A stretch of DNA of 50,429 bases from positions 1 through 50,429 of the IMG/VR virus record IMGVR_UViG_3300028607_001326, one strand, 5' to 3'. The DNA is from a virus. Shown here one piece after another: positions 7,220 to 16,386 of the stretch. Each line of letters starts with the position of its first letter. Position 1 is the first letter of the stretch. The position numbers were made by a program, and so were the translations under genes. The notes below the pieces were generated by a model that was given only the letters and a program-made list of their open reading frames with translations, was not told the origin of the DNA and made no database searches.

Positions 7220-7987
7220 ATGGCACATTATCAAGATCCACTAGATCCTATTCCTTCTTCACCTGTAACTCGTAAAGCTAAATCAACACAAGAAAAAGAA
7301 AAGGTAACTCTTGAAAAACCAAAACTAACAGAAGTAGATTCTTCTGTGAATCTTCCGGGAAATCGTTATACTCTTTCAATAATAGATGGGGTACCTTTAT
7401 TTGATAATCCAAAAAAAGCTTTATTATGGGGTAAAAAATACGGTTTAGAAGAATACCATATTCATCATTTTGAAGGTAAAGAAGTTGGTTATATGGCTGG
7501 TAGTAATCATAAGGAAGTTCGTGATTTGGTTGATGGAAAAGAATCAGTTCCTCCAGCGCCGGTACCTGGTGCCTGCTGCTACAACGCTAACCTGGGTGGA
7601 CAACCTCAGGGATATGCGGGAATAGCTCCAGGAGAATTTGGTTATGTTGGGCTTATTGGTGGTACAATGTGGGGTTTTCATTATTCACCGTTAAACGCAA
7701 CGTCAAACCCATCTTTAGGATCACCACTTACAAATCCAGCAGTATCTACGTTACCAATATGGATGGGTGGAGGTGTTGGGAATCCTCCTTACAACAACTT
7801 ATCAGGACAGAGTCAATACGGGACATGTCATCCACCGTTATGGCCTTATGCTTATCCTGAAGGATTATGTATAGAATGGGATCTTCACCATCAAATTCCA
7901 AACAGCTTTAATCCCAATTTTTATGTTCCCCTCCCACAACAGAAAGGTTGGTGTCCGCCACAACTTCTAGCGTTGGGTATATGTTAA
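7220..7987 (+). CDS. Pro/Gly-rich hypothetical virion-like protein
   Basis: A 255-residue protein in two parts. Residues 1-110 are soluble and mixed, opening with DPLDPIPSSPVTRK, a weak echo of the S-P-x-K tag of region 1. From about residue 110 it is rich in Pro, Gly, Asn and aromatics with several Cys (ACCYN near 117, further Cys later), suggesting an irregular, possibly extracellular structural segment. No family is recognised. It lies immediately upstream of the holin gene. Confidence 0.5.
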   Translation: MAHYQDPLDPIPSSPVTRKAKSTQEKEKVTLEKPKLTEVDSSVNLPGNRYTLSIIDGVPLFDNPKKALLWGKKYGLEEYHIHHFEGKEVGYMAGSNHKEVRDLVDGKESVPPAPVPGACCYNANLGGQPQGYAGIAPGEFGYVGLIGGTMWGFHYSPLNATSNPSLGSPLTNPAVSTLPIWMGGGVGNPPYNNLSGQSQYGTCHPPLWPYAYPEGLCIEWDLHHQIPNSFNPNFYVPLPQQKGWCPPQLLALGIC

Positions 7988-7998
7988 AATTATAAAAT

Positions 7999-8391
7999 AT
8001 GAATATATTAAGTAAAATATTTTCTTCTGGAGCAACAGAACTTATAAAAGGAATTGGTGGAGTAATAGATAATCTACACACATCGAAAGAAGAAAAACTT
8101 GAAGCAGAAAGAAAAATACAAACTCTCATAGCAAATCATGAGGTAGAAATGGAGAAACAAATCACATCTCGTTGGGATAGTGATATGAAGTCTGATTCAT
8201 GGCTTAGTAAAAACGTTAGACCTATGACACTTATATTTTTAGTAGTGTCTACAGTTTTAATGATATTTATAGATGCAGGAACAATAAATTTCGTAGTAGA
8301 ACCTAAATGGACAGATCTATTACAATTAGTATTAATAACCGTGATAGGCGCTTATTTTGGAGGACGATCATTTGAGAAAATAAAGAAGTAA
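7999..8391 (+). CDS. Holin (three-helix-type family)
   Basis: A 130-residue protein with an N-terminal helix containing IIxGIGG-like spacing (about 9-23), a charged coiled-coil stretch (28-58), the SWLSKNVRPMTL segment characteristic of the GTA/phage 'holin of 3TMs' family, and two clear membrane helices (about 76-92 and 105-121) ending in a basic tail. It should form inner-membrane lesions that let the endolysin reach the cell wall. The candidate endolysin is far away, at 47209. The stop is directly followed by the ATG of the next gene. Confidence 0.8.
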   Translation: MNILSKIFSSGATELIKGIGGVIDNLHTSKEEKLEAERKIQTLIANHEVEMEKQITSRWDSDMKSDSWLSKNVRPMTLIFLVVSTVLMIFIDAGTINFVVEPKWTDLLQLVLITVIGAYFGGRSFEKIKK

Positions 8392-8904
8392 ATGTTAGGA
8401 ATTGGAAGCGGTTTAATGTATCAAAGTAATTCTGGTCCATTTGGATGCCCATATATTGGAGATACTCATCAAGGTGGTGTCGTATTTTACTTGGGGAACG
8501 GATGTAGCGGTTTAATCGCCTCACCATACGACAATCAGACTGGAACAGATCCATTTGGTTGTCAAGGAACTTCAATTTCAACTGAAACATCTATTTACAC
8601 AGGAGCACAAAATACGCAGAATATCCTTGATAATTGTGCTACGGGAGGTATAGCTGCACGTGTTGTTACAAATCTTACAATTGGAGGTTATAATGATTGG
8701 TATTTACCTTCAAAAGATGAATTATATCTAATGTACCAACTCAAGACTACAATTGGTGGTTTCGCCACTTTTTTTTATTGGAGCTCGAGTGAGAGTACCG
8801 CCACAAAAGGGTGGATACAGAATTTTGGTAATGGGGGTTTTCCCATCCAAATGACCTATAACAAATCAATAGGATTGTTTGTACGTGCTATTCGGGCTTT
8901 TTAA
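8392..8904 (+). CDS. DUF1566/C-type-lectin-like protein, candidate DGR target
   Basis: A 170-residue protein. After a short MLGIGSGLMYQ N terminus comes GDTHQGGVVFYL, then YNDWYLPSKDELYLMYQ, and finally YWSSSE...QNFGNG...VRAIRAF, the signature of the DUF1566/Lcl C-terminal (C-type-lectin-like) fold. This fold is the usual target of diversity-generating retroelements, with the variable region at the extreme C terminus as here (about 8776-8904). The segment has several C-ending codons (AGC, ACC, GCC, CCC, ATC, ACC, AAC), the outcome expected when template AAC codons are mutated at A. No reverse transcriptase or template repeat is seen in the window. The likely role is a variable receptor-binding or decoration protein. 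Confidence 0.8.
   Translation: MLGIGSGLMYQSNSGPFGCPYIGDTHQGGVVFYLGNGCSGLIASPYDNQTGTDPFGCQGTSISTETSIYTGAQNTQNILDNCATGGIAARVVTNLTIGGYNDWYLPSKDELYLMYQLKTTIGGFATFFYWSSSESTATKGWIQNFGNGGFPIQMTYNKSIGLFVRAIRAF
8776..8904 (+). other. Candidate DGR variable region
   Basis: This is the 3' end of the DUF1566 gene, from the YWSSSE codons to the stop. It ends in TTCGGGCTTTT, resembling the GC-containing 3' boundary of variable repeats in Bacteroidota DGRs. C-ending codons are clustered here relative to neighbouring genes. It is inferred only: the matching template repeat is not in the window. Confidence 0.5.
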
Positions 8905-8952
8905 TAACAACTCTTAAATAAAAATTTAAAAATAACAAAAAAAGAAAAAATT

Positions 8953-9621
8953 ATGGGACAAAATTCAACAGAAGTCGCTTATGGATTTGGGCAAATGGGT
9001 AGTGCTACTTGTCAAACAGCAACACCAATAATACCACCACAAAGCATGGTTATTGTAGCTATTCAATTTTTAGCAGATAATATACCAACAGTTCTAGAGA
9101 CTGAAGACCTAGGAGATCATGGACCTCAGTTTATAAATACTGTTTCGGGAGCTAATTTCGAAGGAGTAGCACAATCACAAGATCAAATTATCAGTACTAG
9201 TGCTGCTACAGTAACCGCGGGCACTGCTATTGCTATAACAGCTAATGCTGATGTAAAAAAGGGACAATATGTATTATTAGTAGATGATGAAAACACAGAT
9301 GCAGTTGGAATGGGTACGGCAGCGACAAGTGCTGGTGATGGTGTAGATCCTACAACCGCTACACCGGTTTACAACGGAGATAACCAACAAGGAACGTATG
9401 TTACTAGTGTGAACGCTGCAGGAACTTCAATTACATTAAGTGCGTCATTAACAGTTGATGGTGATCAACATTTAGTATTCCTTGACAACTACCACGGTGC
9501 CGGAGGTAACGATGCGGATGCTATAAATTATCCAAAAGGATTAACTATATACGGTAGATGGACAAAAGTAATTCCTGCAGCTGATGCAGACGGTGGTATA
9601 ATCTGTTATTTCGGTATATAA
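8953..9621 (+). CDS. Probable virion structural protein
   Basis: A 222-residue Ala/Thr/Gly/Asp-rich protein without catalytic motifs. The composition and alternating hydrophobic pattern suggest beta-rich modules. The central part (ATVTAGTAIAITANADVKKGQYVLLVDD...) resembles small beta-sandwich domains of phage head or tail decoration proteins. It starts with the strong AAAAAATTATGG leader and its stop overlaps the next start by one base. It lies between two carbohydrate-binding-like genes, so a surface role is plausible. No named family is assigned. Confidence 0.55.
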   Translation: MGQNSTEVAYGFGQMGSATCQTATPIIPPQSMVIVAIQFLADNIPTVLETEDLGDHGPQFINTVSGANFEGVAQSQDQIISTSAATVTAGTAIAITANADVKKGQYVLLVDDENTDAVGMGTAATSAGDGVDPTTATPVYNGDNQQGTYVTSVNAAGTSITLSASLTVDGDQHLVFLDNYHGAGGNDADAINYPKGLTIYGRWTKVIPAADADGGIICYFGI

Positions 9622-10421
9622 TGTTAGGATTAGGGATACCAATAATATATCAAGCTCCAGTTTCCGTAGTACATAATACCACAACGAATACTTATGCATG
9701 TCATTTTGATGGCTTCCTAGATACTTTAACCGTCTCTGATGTTGATGATCTATCTTTTAGTGGCGGTAGTAGTGATGATGATGTTCCGTTTTCAATTGCA
9801 GCATGGGTTAAAAGAGATGCTACTGTAAGCGATGGTTTTTGTCATAAGGGGAACGCTGGGATTGCCAATTTAGAGTATAGAATATTTTGGCATGGAAGTG
9901 GGGGTGCGGCAAAATTGTATATGGATATTAGTGCTGGAACGGTTGGGAGTTCTTCTGGTTATCGAAGAGTTACGACCTCAGATTCATCAACATCTTGGCA
10001 TCATATAATTCTCACCTACACCGGTGTTATAGGTGGCGCTGCCGAGAAGAAAATATATTTTAATGGTGTCGAACAGTCTTTAGCTGCAAGCGGTTCTGAT
10101 GCTGCAGGAATGACTCCTAGTAGTGGGAATCTTATTATTGGTGATATAGATAATTCCGGTTATGATTTTGGTGGTGAAATGTGCCAATTTATAATGTGGA
10201 AAAACCATGTGATAACTCCATTTGAAGCATCCTACTTATATGCTAACGGAGAGGCTCATAGAAACCCAATACTTTCAGCTTCAGATTATAGCCAAGCAGC
10301 GGCTGATGCGGTAGTTTTATGGCTTCCTTTACAAGATGATCTTACAGACAGTACCACAAATGGTTATGATAGTGTTGCTGGTGGAAATGCAGCTTTAAGT
10401 AACAGCACAGTACCGTTCTAA
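9621..10421 (+). CDS. LamG/concanavalin-A-like lectin domain protein
   Basis: A 266-residue protein. After MLGLGIPIIYQ, an N terminus like that of the DUF1566 protein (MLGIGSGLMYQ), residues about 28-215 form a LamG-type jelly roll: SIAAWVKRDA, SWHHIILTYTG, KKIYFNGVEQ, LIIGDIDNSG and a GEMCQFIMWK strand are the typical blocks. The C terminus (LWLPLQDDLTDST...) is a usual ending for these phage lectin-like proteins. It probably binds glycans on the host or on particles as a virion surface protein. The shared N terminus with the 8392 product suggests a common docking site. Confidence 0.75.
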   Translation: MLGLGIPIIYQAPVSVVHNTTTNTYACHFDGFLDTLTVSDVDDLSFSGGSSDDDVPFSIAAWVKRDATVSDGFCHKGNAGIANLEYRIFWHGSGGAAKLYMDISAGTVGSSSGYRRVTTSDSSTSWHHIILTYTGVIGGAAEKKIYFNGVEQSLAASGSDAAGMTPSSGNLIIGDIDNSGYDFGGEMCQFIMWKNHVITPFEASYLYANGEAHRNPILSASDYSQAAADAVVLWLPLQDDLTDSTTNGYDSVAGGNAALSNSTVPF

Positions 10422-10454
10422 TAAAAAAATAACAATTAACTTAAATTAAATAAA

Positions 10455-10742
10455 ATGGCAAAAACAAAAACACCTAAGATTAAAAATATTAAACCAGAAA
10501 AAATTACTAGTGAACAGCTAGAAAAAGTTCAAAATACTGTAAATAACATGAATAGATCCCAATTAGAAATAGGCTCTATGGAGGTTAGAAAACACGAATT
10601 GTTACACGGTATCGCTGGTTCAAGAGATGAACTTAAGATATTGCAAAATGAATTTGAAAAAGACTATGGTACTTTTGATATTGATATTCAAAATGGTACA
10701 ATAAACTATCCAGGAAATGGCAAAACTGATAAGAAAGATTAG
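10455..10742 (+). CDS. Hypothetical coiled-coil protein
   Basis: A 95-residue, Lys/Glu-rich protein with a central heptad-like helix (about 20-75) and a basic N terminus (AKTKTPKIKNIKPEKI). No family is recognised. Its 3' end overlaps the next gene by 26 bases, which shows tight packing and probable coupling. Confidence 0.5.
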   Translation: MAKTKTPKIKNIKPEKITSEQLEKVQNTVNNMNRSQLEIGSMEVRKHELLHGIAGSRDELKILQNEFEKDYGTFDIDIQNGTINYPGNGKTDKKD

Positions 10743-10938
10743 TGTAGGTAAAGATTATAAGAATGACGCTATGCACTATGCTGTTGGACAAGAGGTATAT
10801 GGTGGTCATACTATTTGCGATATAATAGAAAAAGAAACTAAATTTTCTATTTATATCAAAAAAGATAAAGATGTGCTTCCATGGAAAGACTTCAATAAGA
10901 ACATGGCAGTATCTGTAGAATATAATCTAGAATACTAA
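10717..10938 (+). CDS. Small conserved-type phage protein
   Basis: A 73-residue protein that starts within the preceding gene and whose stop overlaps the next start. The sequence RKISVGKDYKNDAMHYAVGQEV...HTICDI is compact and looks like a small beta-rich domain. I have the impression of similar proteins in marine phages near the terminase genes, but I cannot name a family or a function. Confidence 0.55.
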   Translation: MAKLIRKISVGKDYKNDAMHYAVGQEVYGGHTICDIIEKETKFSIYIKKDKDVLPWKDFNKNMAVSVEYNLEY

Positions 10939-11543
10939 TGAAGAGTATTTACAACTTTGTTGTAACGCCAGTAGGAGAAAGATATAATAATACTAAAAAA
11001 GTTGAAGGTGGTGATCTTATATTAAATACTGAGATTTATAATCATCAATTTGTAAATAGAGTTGCTAAAGTTATATCCATACCGATTATTGGTGATACAG
11101 ATATACAACCTGGAGATGAAGTTATCATACATCATAACGTTTTTAGAAGATGGCATGGATTGAAAAATAAGGAAAGAAATAGTAGAAGTTACTTTAACGA
11201 ATCCACTTATTTTATAACACAAGACCAAATTTTTTTATACAGACAAAGTGATACTAATGATTATTATACTCGAGGTAAATGGAGAGCCCCAAAAGGTTAT
11301 TGTTTTGTAAAACCTATAAAAGCTAAAGATCAATTTAATATTGATAAAGAAAGGCCTTTGATTGGTATTGTTAAATATTCAGATGGTACCGTCAAAGTTG
11401 GCGAACTAGTTGGTTTCAGACCAAGTAGTGAATATGAGTTCGTTATTGATGGCGAACGACTATATCGTGTTTTATCTAATTTTATAACTATCAAATATGA
11501 ATATCAAGGAGACGAAAAGGAATATAATCCAAGCTGGGCATAA
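10938..11543 (+). CDS. Protein with two GroES-like halves
   Basis: A 201-residue protein. Residues about 5-107 follow the GroES pattern: a first strand NFVVTPV, a turn with EGGDLILNTEI, RVAKVISIP, then QPGDEVIIHHNVFRRW (the vGDxVxf region) and a last strand DQIFLYR. Residues about 118-195 repeat it in shorter form: GYCFVKPI, GIVKYSDG, KVGELVGFRP, EYEFVIDGERLYRV and ITIKYEY. It is therefore probably a tandem GroES-fold protein distinct from the 85-residue GroES beside groEL. It sits just upstream of the terminase genes. Whether it caps the phage GroEL or has another role is unknown. Confidence 0.6.
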   Translation: MKSIYNFVVTPVGERYNNTKKVEGGDLILNTEIYNHQFVNRVAKVISIPIIGDTDIQPGDEVIIHHNVFRRWHGLKNKERNSRSYFNESTYFITQDQIFLYRQSDTNDYYTRGKWRAPKGYCFVKPIKAKDQFNIDKERPLIGIVKYSDGTVKVGELVGFRPSSEYEFVIDGERLYRVLSNFITIKYEYQGDEKEYNPSWA

Positions 11544-11772
11544 AGCTGTTGAGGAATTAATCAAAGTAGCAAAAGAACCAATTGTAGATTCAGACGATGA
11601 TATATCAGCAGATAGATTAAAAAATGCTGCAGCTACAAAAAAACTAGCTATATTTGACGCATTTGAAATACTTAACAGAATTCAAGAAGAAGAGAACCTT
11701 TTGGAGGGCAAAGCACCTGAAGAGACAAAGGAAAAAGTCTTTAGAGGATTCGCAGAAGGTAGATCTAAATAA
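11497..11772 (+). CDS. Possible terminase small subunit
   Basis: A 91-residue, mainly helical, charged protein between the GroES-like gene (47-base overlap) and the large terminase (one-base overlap of stop and start). Position suggests the small terminase subunit, the DNA-recognition part of the packaging motor, but no clear helix-turn-helix is visible and the length is short for that role. The DDDISADRLKNAAATKKLAIFDAFEIL stretch, read as two helices, is the most structured part. The call rests mainly on context. Confidence 0.4.
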   Translation: MNIKETKRNIIQAGHKAVEELIKVAKEPIVDSDDDISADRLKNAAATKKLAIFDAFEILNRIQEEENLLEGKAPEETKEKVFRGFAEGRSK

Positions 11773-13988
11773 TGTACGAGCAAAGTTTAGTTAAAATAAT
11801 TGAACCTATAAAACGCACAACTATCAGTAGGTTTAATAAGGGTAAGAAATGGAAGTATGGATATAATAAAGAACATGATATTATCATTATATCTAAAACT
11901 GGACAGATTGGTGATATATATGAAATTCAAAATCTTAGAATAGCACTACCAAAAGTTTCTAAAGAAGTATTTAAAAATAAAAAAAATAAGTGGGTCAAAT
12001 TTGAACATCCTAAAGGATTGTCTCATTTAAAAAATATATTTGATTGGAGAAATTATCCAGATGAAAACAAAGAACAATGGTTTGATTATATAGATGAAGA
12101 ATTTAAAAGAAGAGATGATGGGTTCTGGTTTATAAGTAAAGACAAACCAATCTATATAACAGGTACACACTACATGTATCTTCAGTGGAGTAAAATTGAT
12201 GTTGGTGCTCCAGACTTTAGGGAAGCAAATAGATTGTTCTATATATTTTGGGAGGCTTGTAAAGCAGATAAAAGATGCTATGGTATATGTTATCTTAAAA
12301 ATAGACGATCAGGATTTTCCTTCATGTCTTCAGCTGAAGCAGTTAATCTAGCCACTCTTGCAAGTGATGCTAGATATGGTATACTTTCTAAAACCGGTTG
12401 GGATGCCAAAAAAATGTTTACAGACAAAGTCGTTCCAATTAGCGTAAATTATCCATTCTTTTTTAAACCGATTCAAGATGGTATGGATAGACCTAAATCA
12501 GAATTAGCATATAGGGTTCCAGCTAGTAAATTCACTCGAAAGAAAATAACAACTAACGAAAAGTTAGAGGATATTCAAGGTTTAGATACAACTATTGATT
12601 GGAAAAATACTGGTGATAATAGTTATGACGGTGAAAAATTAAATCTTCTAGTACATGATGAAAGTGGTAAATGGGAGAGACCTGATAATATATTAAATAA
12701 CTGGAGAGTTACAAAAACATGTTTACGATTAGGTAGTAGGATTATAGGTAAATGTATGATGGGCTCGACTTCAAACGCATTAGATAAAGGTGGAGACAAT
12801 TTTAAAAAACTATATAACGCATCAGATGTCACCAAGAGAAATAGAAATGGCCAAACGAAGTCTGGTTTATATTCTATGTTTATCCCAATGGAGTGGAACT
12901 ACGAGGGATTTATTGATGAGCACGGAATTCCAGTTTTTGATACACCAGACCACGATGTGTTCGGTCCAGATGGTGAACTAATAGATATAGGTATTATAGA
13001 ACATTGGCAAAACGAAGTTGATGGTTTAAAAAGTGATCATGATGCTTTAAATGAATTTTATCGTCAATTCCCAAGAACTACAGAACACGCTTTTAGAGAT
13101 GAAGCAAAGGGAAGTATATTTAATCTTGTTAAAATATATGAACAAATAGATTATAACGAAGAGATGTCTAGAACTCTTGGCATTACAAAAGGTAATTTCC
13201 AATGGGTTAATGGAATAAAAGATACACAAGTTATATTTTACCCAGATCAACAAGGTAGATTTAAATTAAGTTGGGTACCAAGATCTGAATTACAGAATAG
13301 AGTTATACTTAAAAATGGCGTTAAGTATCCAGGTAACGAACACATGGGGGCGTTTGGTTGTGATAGTTACGACATATCAGGAACAGTAGATGGAGTTGGA
13401 TCAAAAGGTGCACTTCATGGATTAACAAGATTCTCAATGGAAGATGCTCCTGCAAATAGTTTCTTTTTGGAATATTTATCAAGACCACCCACAGCAGAGA
13501 TATTCTTTGAAGATGTTTTGATGGCATTAGTATTTTATGGAATGCCAATACTTTGTGAGAATAATAAACCTAGATTATTATACTATTTAAGAAGAAGAGG
13601 TTATAGAGGTTTTAGTATGAACAGACCAGATAAATTATGGAACAAATTGTCTGTAACAGAAAAAGAAGTTGGAGGAATTCCTAACTCCAGCGAAGATATA
13701 AAACAAGCTCATGCGGCAGCAATTGAGATGTATATTCAAGATCATGTTGGTATACAACAAGATGGAACATTTGGGGATTTGTATTTTAACGCTTTATTAA
13801 ATGATTGGACTAGGTTTGATATAAATAAGCGTACAAAGTTTGATGCAACAATTAGTTCAGGTTTAGCAATAATGGCAAACAATAGACACTTATACGCTCC
13901 AAACGCAAAAATAGAAAAACCAAAATTAAATATACATATTTCTAAGTATAAGAATACTGGTAGTATGTCAAAATTAATCAAAGAATAA
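11772..13988 (+). CDS. terL: Terminase large subunit
   Basis: The 738-residue packaging motor: an N-terminal ATPase that pumps DNA into the prohead and a C-terminal nuclease that cuts the concatemer. A degenerate Walker A is at LKNRRSGFS (about 175-183). Walker B plus catalytic Glu is LLVHDESGKW (D296, E297), followed by a coupling motif region near MGSTSN. The nuclease begins around AFGCDSYDISG (D531), with further acidic residues in FFEDVL and in the C-terminal KFDATISSG segment. Length and motifs fit terminases of Bacteroidota podoviruses. The portal starts just after its stop. Confidence 0.92.
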   Translation: MYEQSLVKIIEPIKRTTISRFNKGKKWKYGYNKEHDIIIISKTGQIGDIYEIQNLRIALPKVSKEVFKNKKNKWVKFEHPKGLSHLKNIFDWRNYPDENKEQWFDYIDEEFKRRDDGFWFISKDKPIYITGTHYMYLQWSKIDVGAPDFREANRLFYIFWEACKADKRCYGICYLKNRRSGFSFMSSAEAVNLATLASDARYGILSKTGWDAKKMFTDKVVPISVNYPFFFKPIQDGMDRPKSELAYRVPASKFTRKKITTNEKLEDIQGLDTTIDWKNTGDNSYDGEKLNLLVHDESGKWERPDNILNNWRVTKTCLRLGSRIIGKCMMGSTSNALDKGGDNFKKLYNASDVTKRNRNGQTKSGLYSMFIPMEWNYEGFIDEHGIPVFDTPDHDVFGPDGELIDIGIIEHWQNEVDGLKSDHDALNEFYRQFPRTTEHAFRDEAKGSIFNLVKIYEQIDYNEEMSRTLGITKGNFQWVNGIKDTQVIFYPDQQGRFKLSWVPRSELQNRVILKNGVKYPGNEHMGAFGCDSYDISGTVDGVGSKGALHGLTRFSMEDAPANSFFLEYLSRPPTAEIFFEDVLMALVFYGMPILCENNKPRLLYYLRRRGYRGFSMNRPDKLWNKLSVTEKEVGGIPNSSEDIKQAHAAAIEMYIQDHVGIQQDGTFGDLYFNALLNDWTRFDINKRTKFDATISSGLAIMANNRHLYAPNAKIEKPKLNIHISKYKNTGSMSKLIKE

Positions 13989-13989
13989 T

Positions 13990-16386
13990 ATGGCAGAGTC
14001 TGGCATGAAAGGTTATTTCCCGAGTCAAGTTGTAAGTGATGTAGAGAAATTAAGTTATGAGTATGGTTTAAAAGTAGCTAAAGCTATAGAGCAAGAATGG
14101 TTTAATAATGATAGAAATCTTAATAGATATACAGCTAATCACAATAGTTTTCATAAATTAAGATTGTACGCTAGAGGCGAACAACCAATTCAAAAGTATA
14201 AGGATGAGTTATCTATTAATGGTGATTTGTCCTATCTTAATTTAGATTGGAAACCAGTTCCAATTATATCCAAATTTGTAGATATAGTTGTTAACGGTAT
14301 GGCAGATAGAATGTATGATATAAAAGCCTTTTCTCAAGACCCACATGGGGTTAGTAAAAGAACCGCTTATATGGAATCTATACTAAAAGATATGCGTACC
14401 AAAAAATTTAATGATTATGCCGAGGCCGCATTTGGAATAAACTTATATGAGAACGATACAAAAAAGTTACCGGATACTGAGCAAGAATTGCAATTACACA
14501 TGCAACTTAGTTATAAGCAAGCTGTAGAAATAGCAGAAGAGCAAGCTTTAAACGTTTTATTAGAAGGTAACAATTATGATTTAATAAAGAAAAGGTTTTA
14601 TTATGATTTAACTGTTTTAGGTATTGGCGCGGTTAAAACATCTTTTAACACTTCAGAAGGTGTTGTTATAGATTATGTTGATCCAGCTAATCTAGTTTAC
14701 TCTCGCACTGATTCACCATATTTTGATGACATATATTATGTTGGTGAAGTAAAATCAATACCAATTAACGAATTAGTAAAACAATTTCCGCATCTAGAAC
14801 AAAAAGATCTTGAAGAAGTAATAAGTAATAAATCTTTTAATAGATTTTCTGTAAATAAAGAAGATAACAATACAGTTCAAGTTTTATATTTTAACTATAA
14901 AACATACATGAATGAGGTTTATAAATTAAAAGAAGTAGGTAGTGGTGGTGATAAGATAATTCCAAAGAGCGACCAGTTTAATCCACCAACAAATAAAGAA
15001 GGTGGATATTCTAGATTGTTAAGATCTATTGAAACATTATATGAAGGTGCTATGATTCTTGGCACTAATAAATTGCTTAAATGGGAGATGGCAAGAAATA
15101 TGTTACGTCCTAAGAGTGATTTTACTAAAGTAAAGATGAATTATGCTATTGTTGCTCCTAGAATGTATAATGGAAAAATCGAATCTTTAGTTGGAAGAAT
15201 AACCGGTTTTGCTGATATGATTCAGTTAACGCATTTAAAATTACAACAAGTAATGTCAAGAATGGTGCCTGACGGTGTTTATCTTGATGCTGATGGTCTT
15301 GCTGAGATAGATTTAGGTAATGGTACGAATTATAGTCCACAAGAAGCTTTAAATATGTTCTTCCAAACTGGTTCTGTTATAGGTAGATCGCTTACACAGG
15401 AAGGTGATATGAATCCTGGAAAAATACCTATTCAAGAAATACAAAGTGGTAGTGGTGGTAATAAAATGCAGGCTTTAATTGGTACATATAATTACTACCT
15501 ACAAATGATAAGAGATGTTACAGGATTAAACGAAGCTAGAGATGCTAGTACGCCAGATAAAGACGCTTTAGTTGGTGTTCAAAAATTAGCCGCTGCAAAC
15601 TCTAATACAGCCACGCGACATATATTACAATCTGGATTATTTTTAACAGCTGAAGTTGCAGAGGCGTTGTCACTTAGAATATCTGATATTTTAGAATATT
15701 CACCTACAAAAGATGCATTTATTCAAGCTATAGGAGCTCACAATGTTGCGACATTAGAAGAAATGTCTAATTTACACTTATATGATTTTGGTATATTTCT
15801 TGAGTTAATGCCAGATGAAGAAGAAAAATCAATGCTTGAAAATAATATACAAATGGCTCTTCAGCAACAAAGTATAGATTTAGAAGATTCTATCGATTTA
15901 AGAGAAATAAAAAATCTAAAGTTAGCTAATCAATTGTTAAAAATTAGGAGAAAAGAAAAAGCTTTAAGAGATCAAAAAATGCAACAAGAGAATATGCAGG
16001 CACAACAGGAAGCTAACACACGAGCTCAAGAAGCTACAGCTATGTTTGAAGTACAAAAAAGTCAGGTGATTACATCGTTGCAAGAAAGATTGGAAAAAAC
16101 TAAAGCTGATTTAGATGCTGAAAAAATGGAAAGAGAAGTGTTACATAAAAAAGAATTAATGCAATTAGAATTCCAATACAACATGCAATTAAGGGAAATG
16201 GATGGGCAAGGTTTAGATAAAAAAGAACAAATTAAAGAAGATCGTAAAGATCAAAGAACTAGAATACAAGCAACACAACAATCTGAACTAATAGATCAAA
16301 GACAATCAGGGAAACCACCAAAGAATTTTGAATCAGTTAATGACACATTAGGTGGTTTTGATTTAGGCGCATTCGATCCAAGATAA
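13990..16386 (+). CDS. Portal protein
   Basis: A 798-residue protein directly after the large terminase. The N-terminal half has the portal-like segment FHKLRLYARGEQPIQKYK, then LDWKPVPIISKFVDIVVNGM, then a clip/stem region. It would form the dodecameric ring at the capsid vertex through which DNA passes. The C-terminal 200 residues are a long Gln/Glu/Lys-rich helix or coiled coil (about 610-760), as in large podovirus portals with a barrel. The segment resembles crAss-like phage portals as I remember them. A tandem order of terL, portal, scaffold and capsid supports the call. Confidence 0.9.
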   Translation: MAESGMKGYFPSQVVSDVEKLSYEYGLKVAKAIEQEWFNNDRNLNRYTANHNSFHKLRLYARGEQPIQKYKDELSINGDLSYLNLDWKPVPIISKFVDIVVNGMADRMYDIKAFSQDPHGVSKRTAYMESILKDMRTKKFNDYAEAAFGINLYENDTKKLPDTEQELQLHMQLSYKQAVEIAEEQALNVLLEGNNYDLIKKRFYYDLTVLGIGAVKTSFNTSEGVVIDYVDPANLVYSRTDSPYFDDIYYVGEVKSIPINELVKQFPHLEQKDLEEVISNKSFNRFSVNKEDNNTVQVLYFNYKTYMNEVYKLKEVGSGGDKIIPKSDQFNPPTNKEGGYSRLLRSIETLYEGAMILGTNKLLKWEMARNMLRPKSDFTKVKMNYAIVAPRMYNGKIESLVGRITGFADMIQLTHLKLQQVMSRMVPDGVYLDADGLAEIDLGNGTNYSPQEALNMFFQTGSVIGRSLTQEGDMNPGKIPIQEIQSGSGGNKMQALIGTYNYYLQMIRDVTGLNEARDASTPDKDALVGVQKLAAANSNTATRHILQSGLFLTAEVAEALSLRISDILEYSPTKDAFIQAIGAHNVATLEEMSNLHLYDFGIFLELMPDEEEKSMLENNIQMALQQQSIDLEDSIDLREIKNLKLANQLLKIRRKEKALRDQKMQQENMQAQQEANTRAQEATAMFEVQKSQVITSLQERLEKTKADLDAEKMEREVLHKKELMQLEFQYNMQLREMDGQGLDKKEQIKEDRKDQRTRIQATQQSELIDQRQSGKPPKNFESVNDTLGGFDLGAFDPR

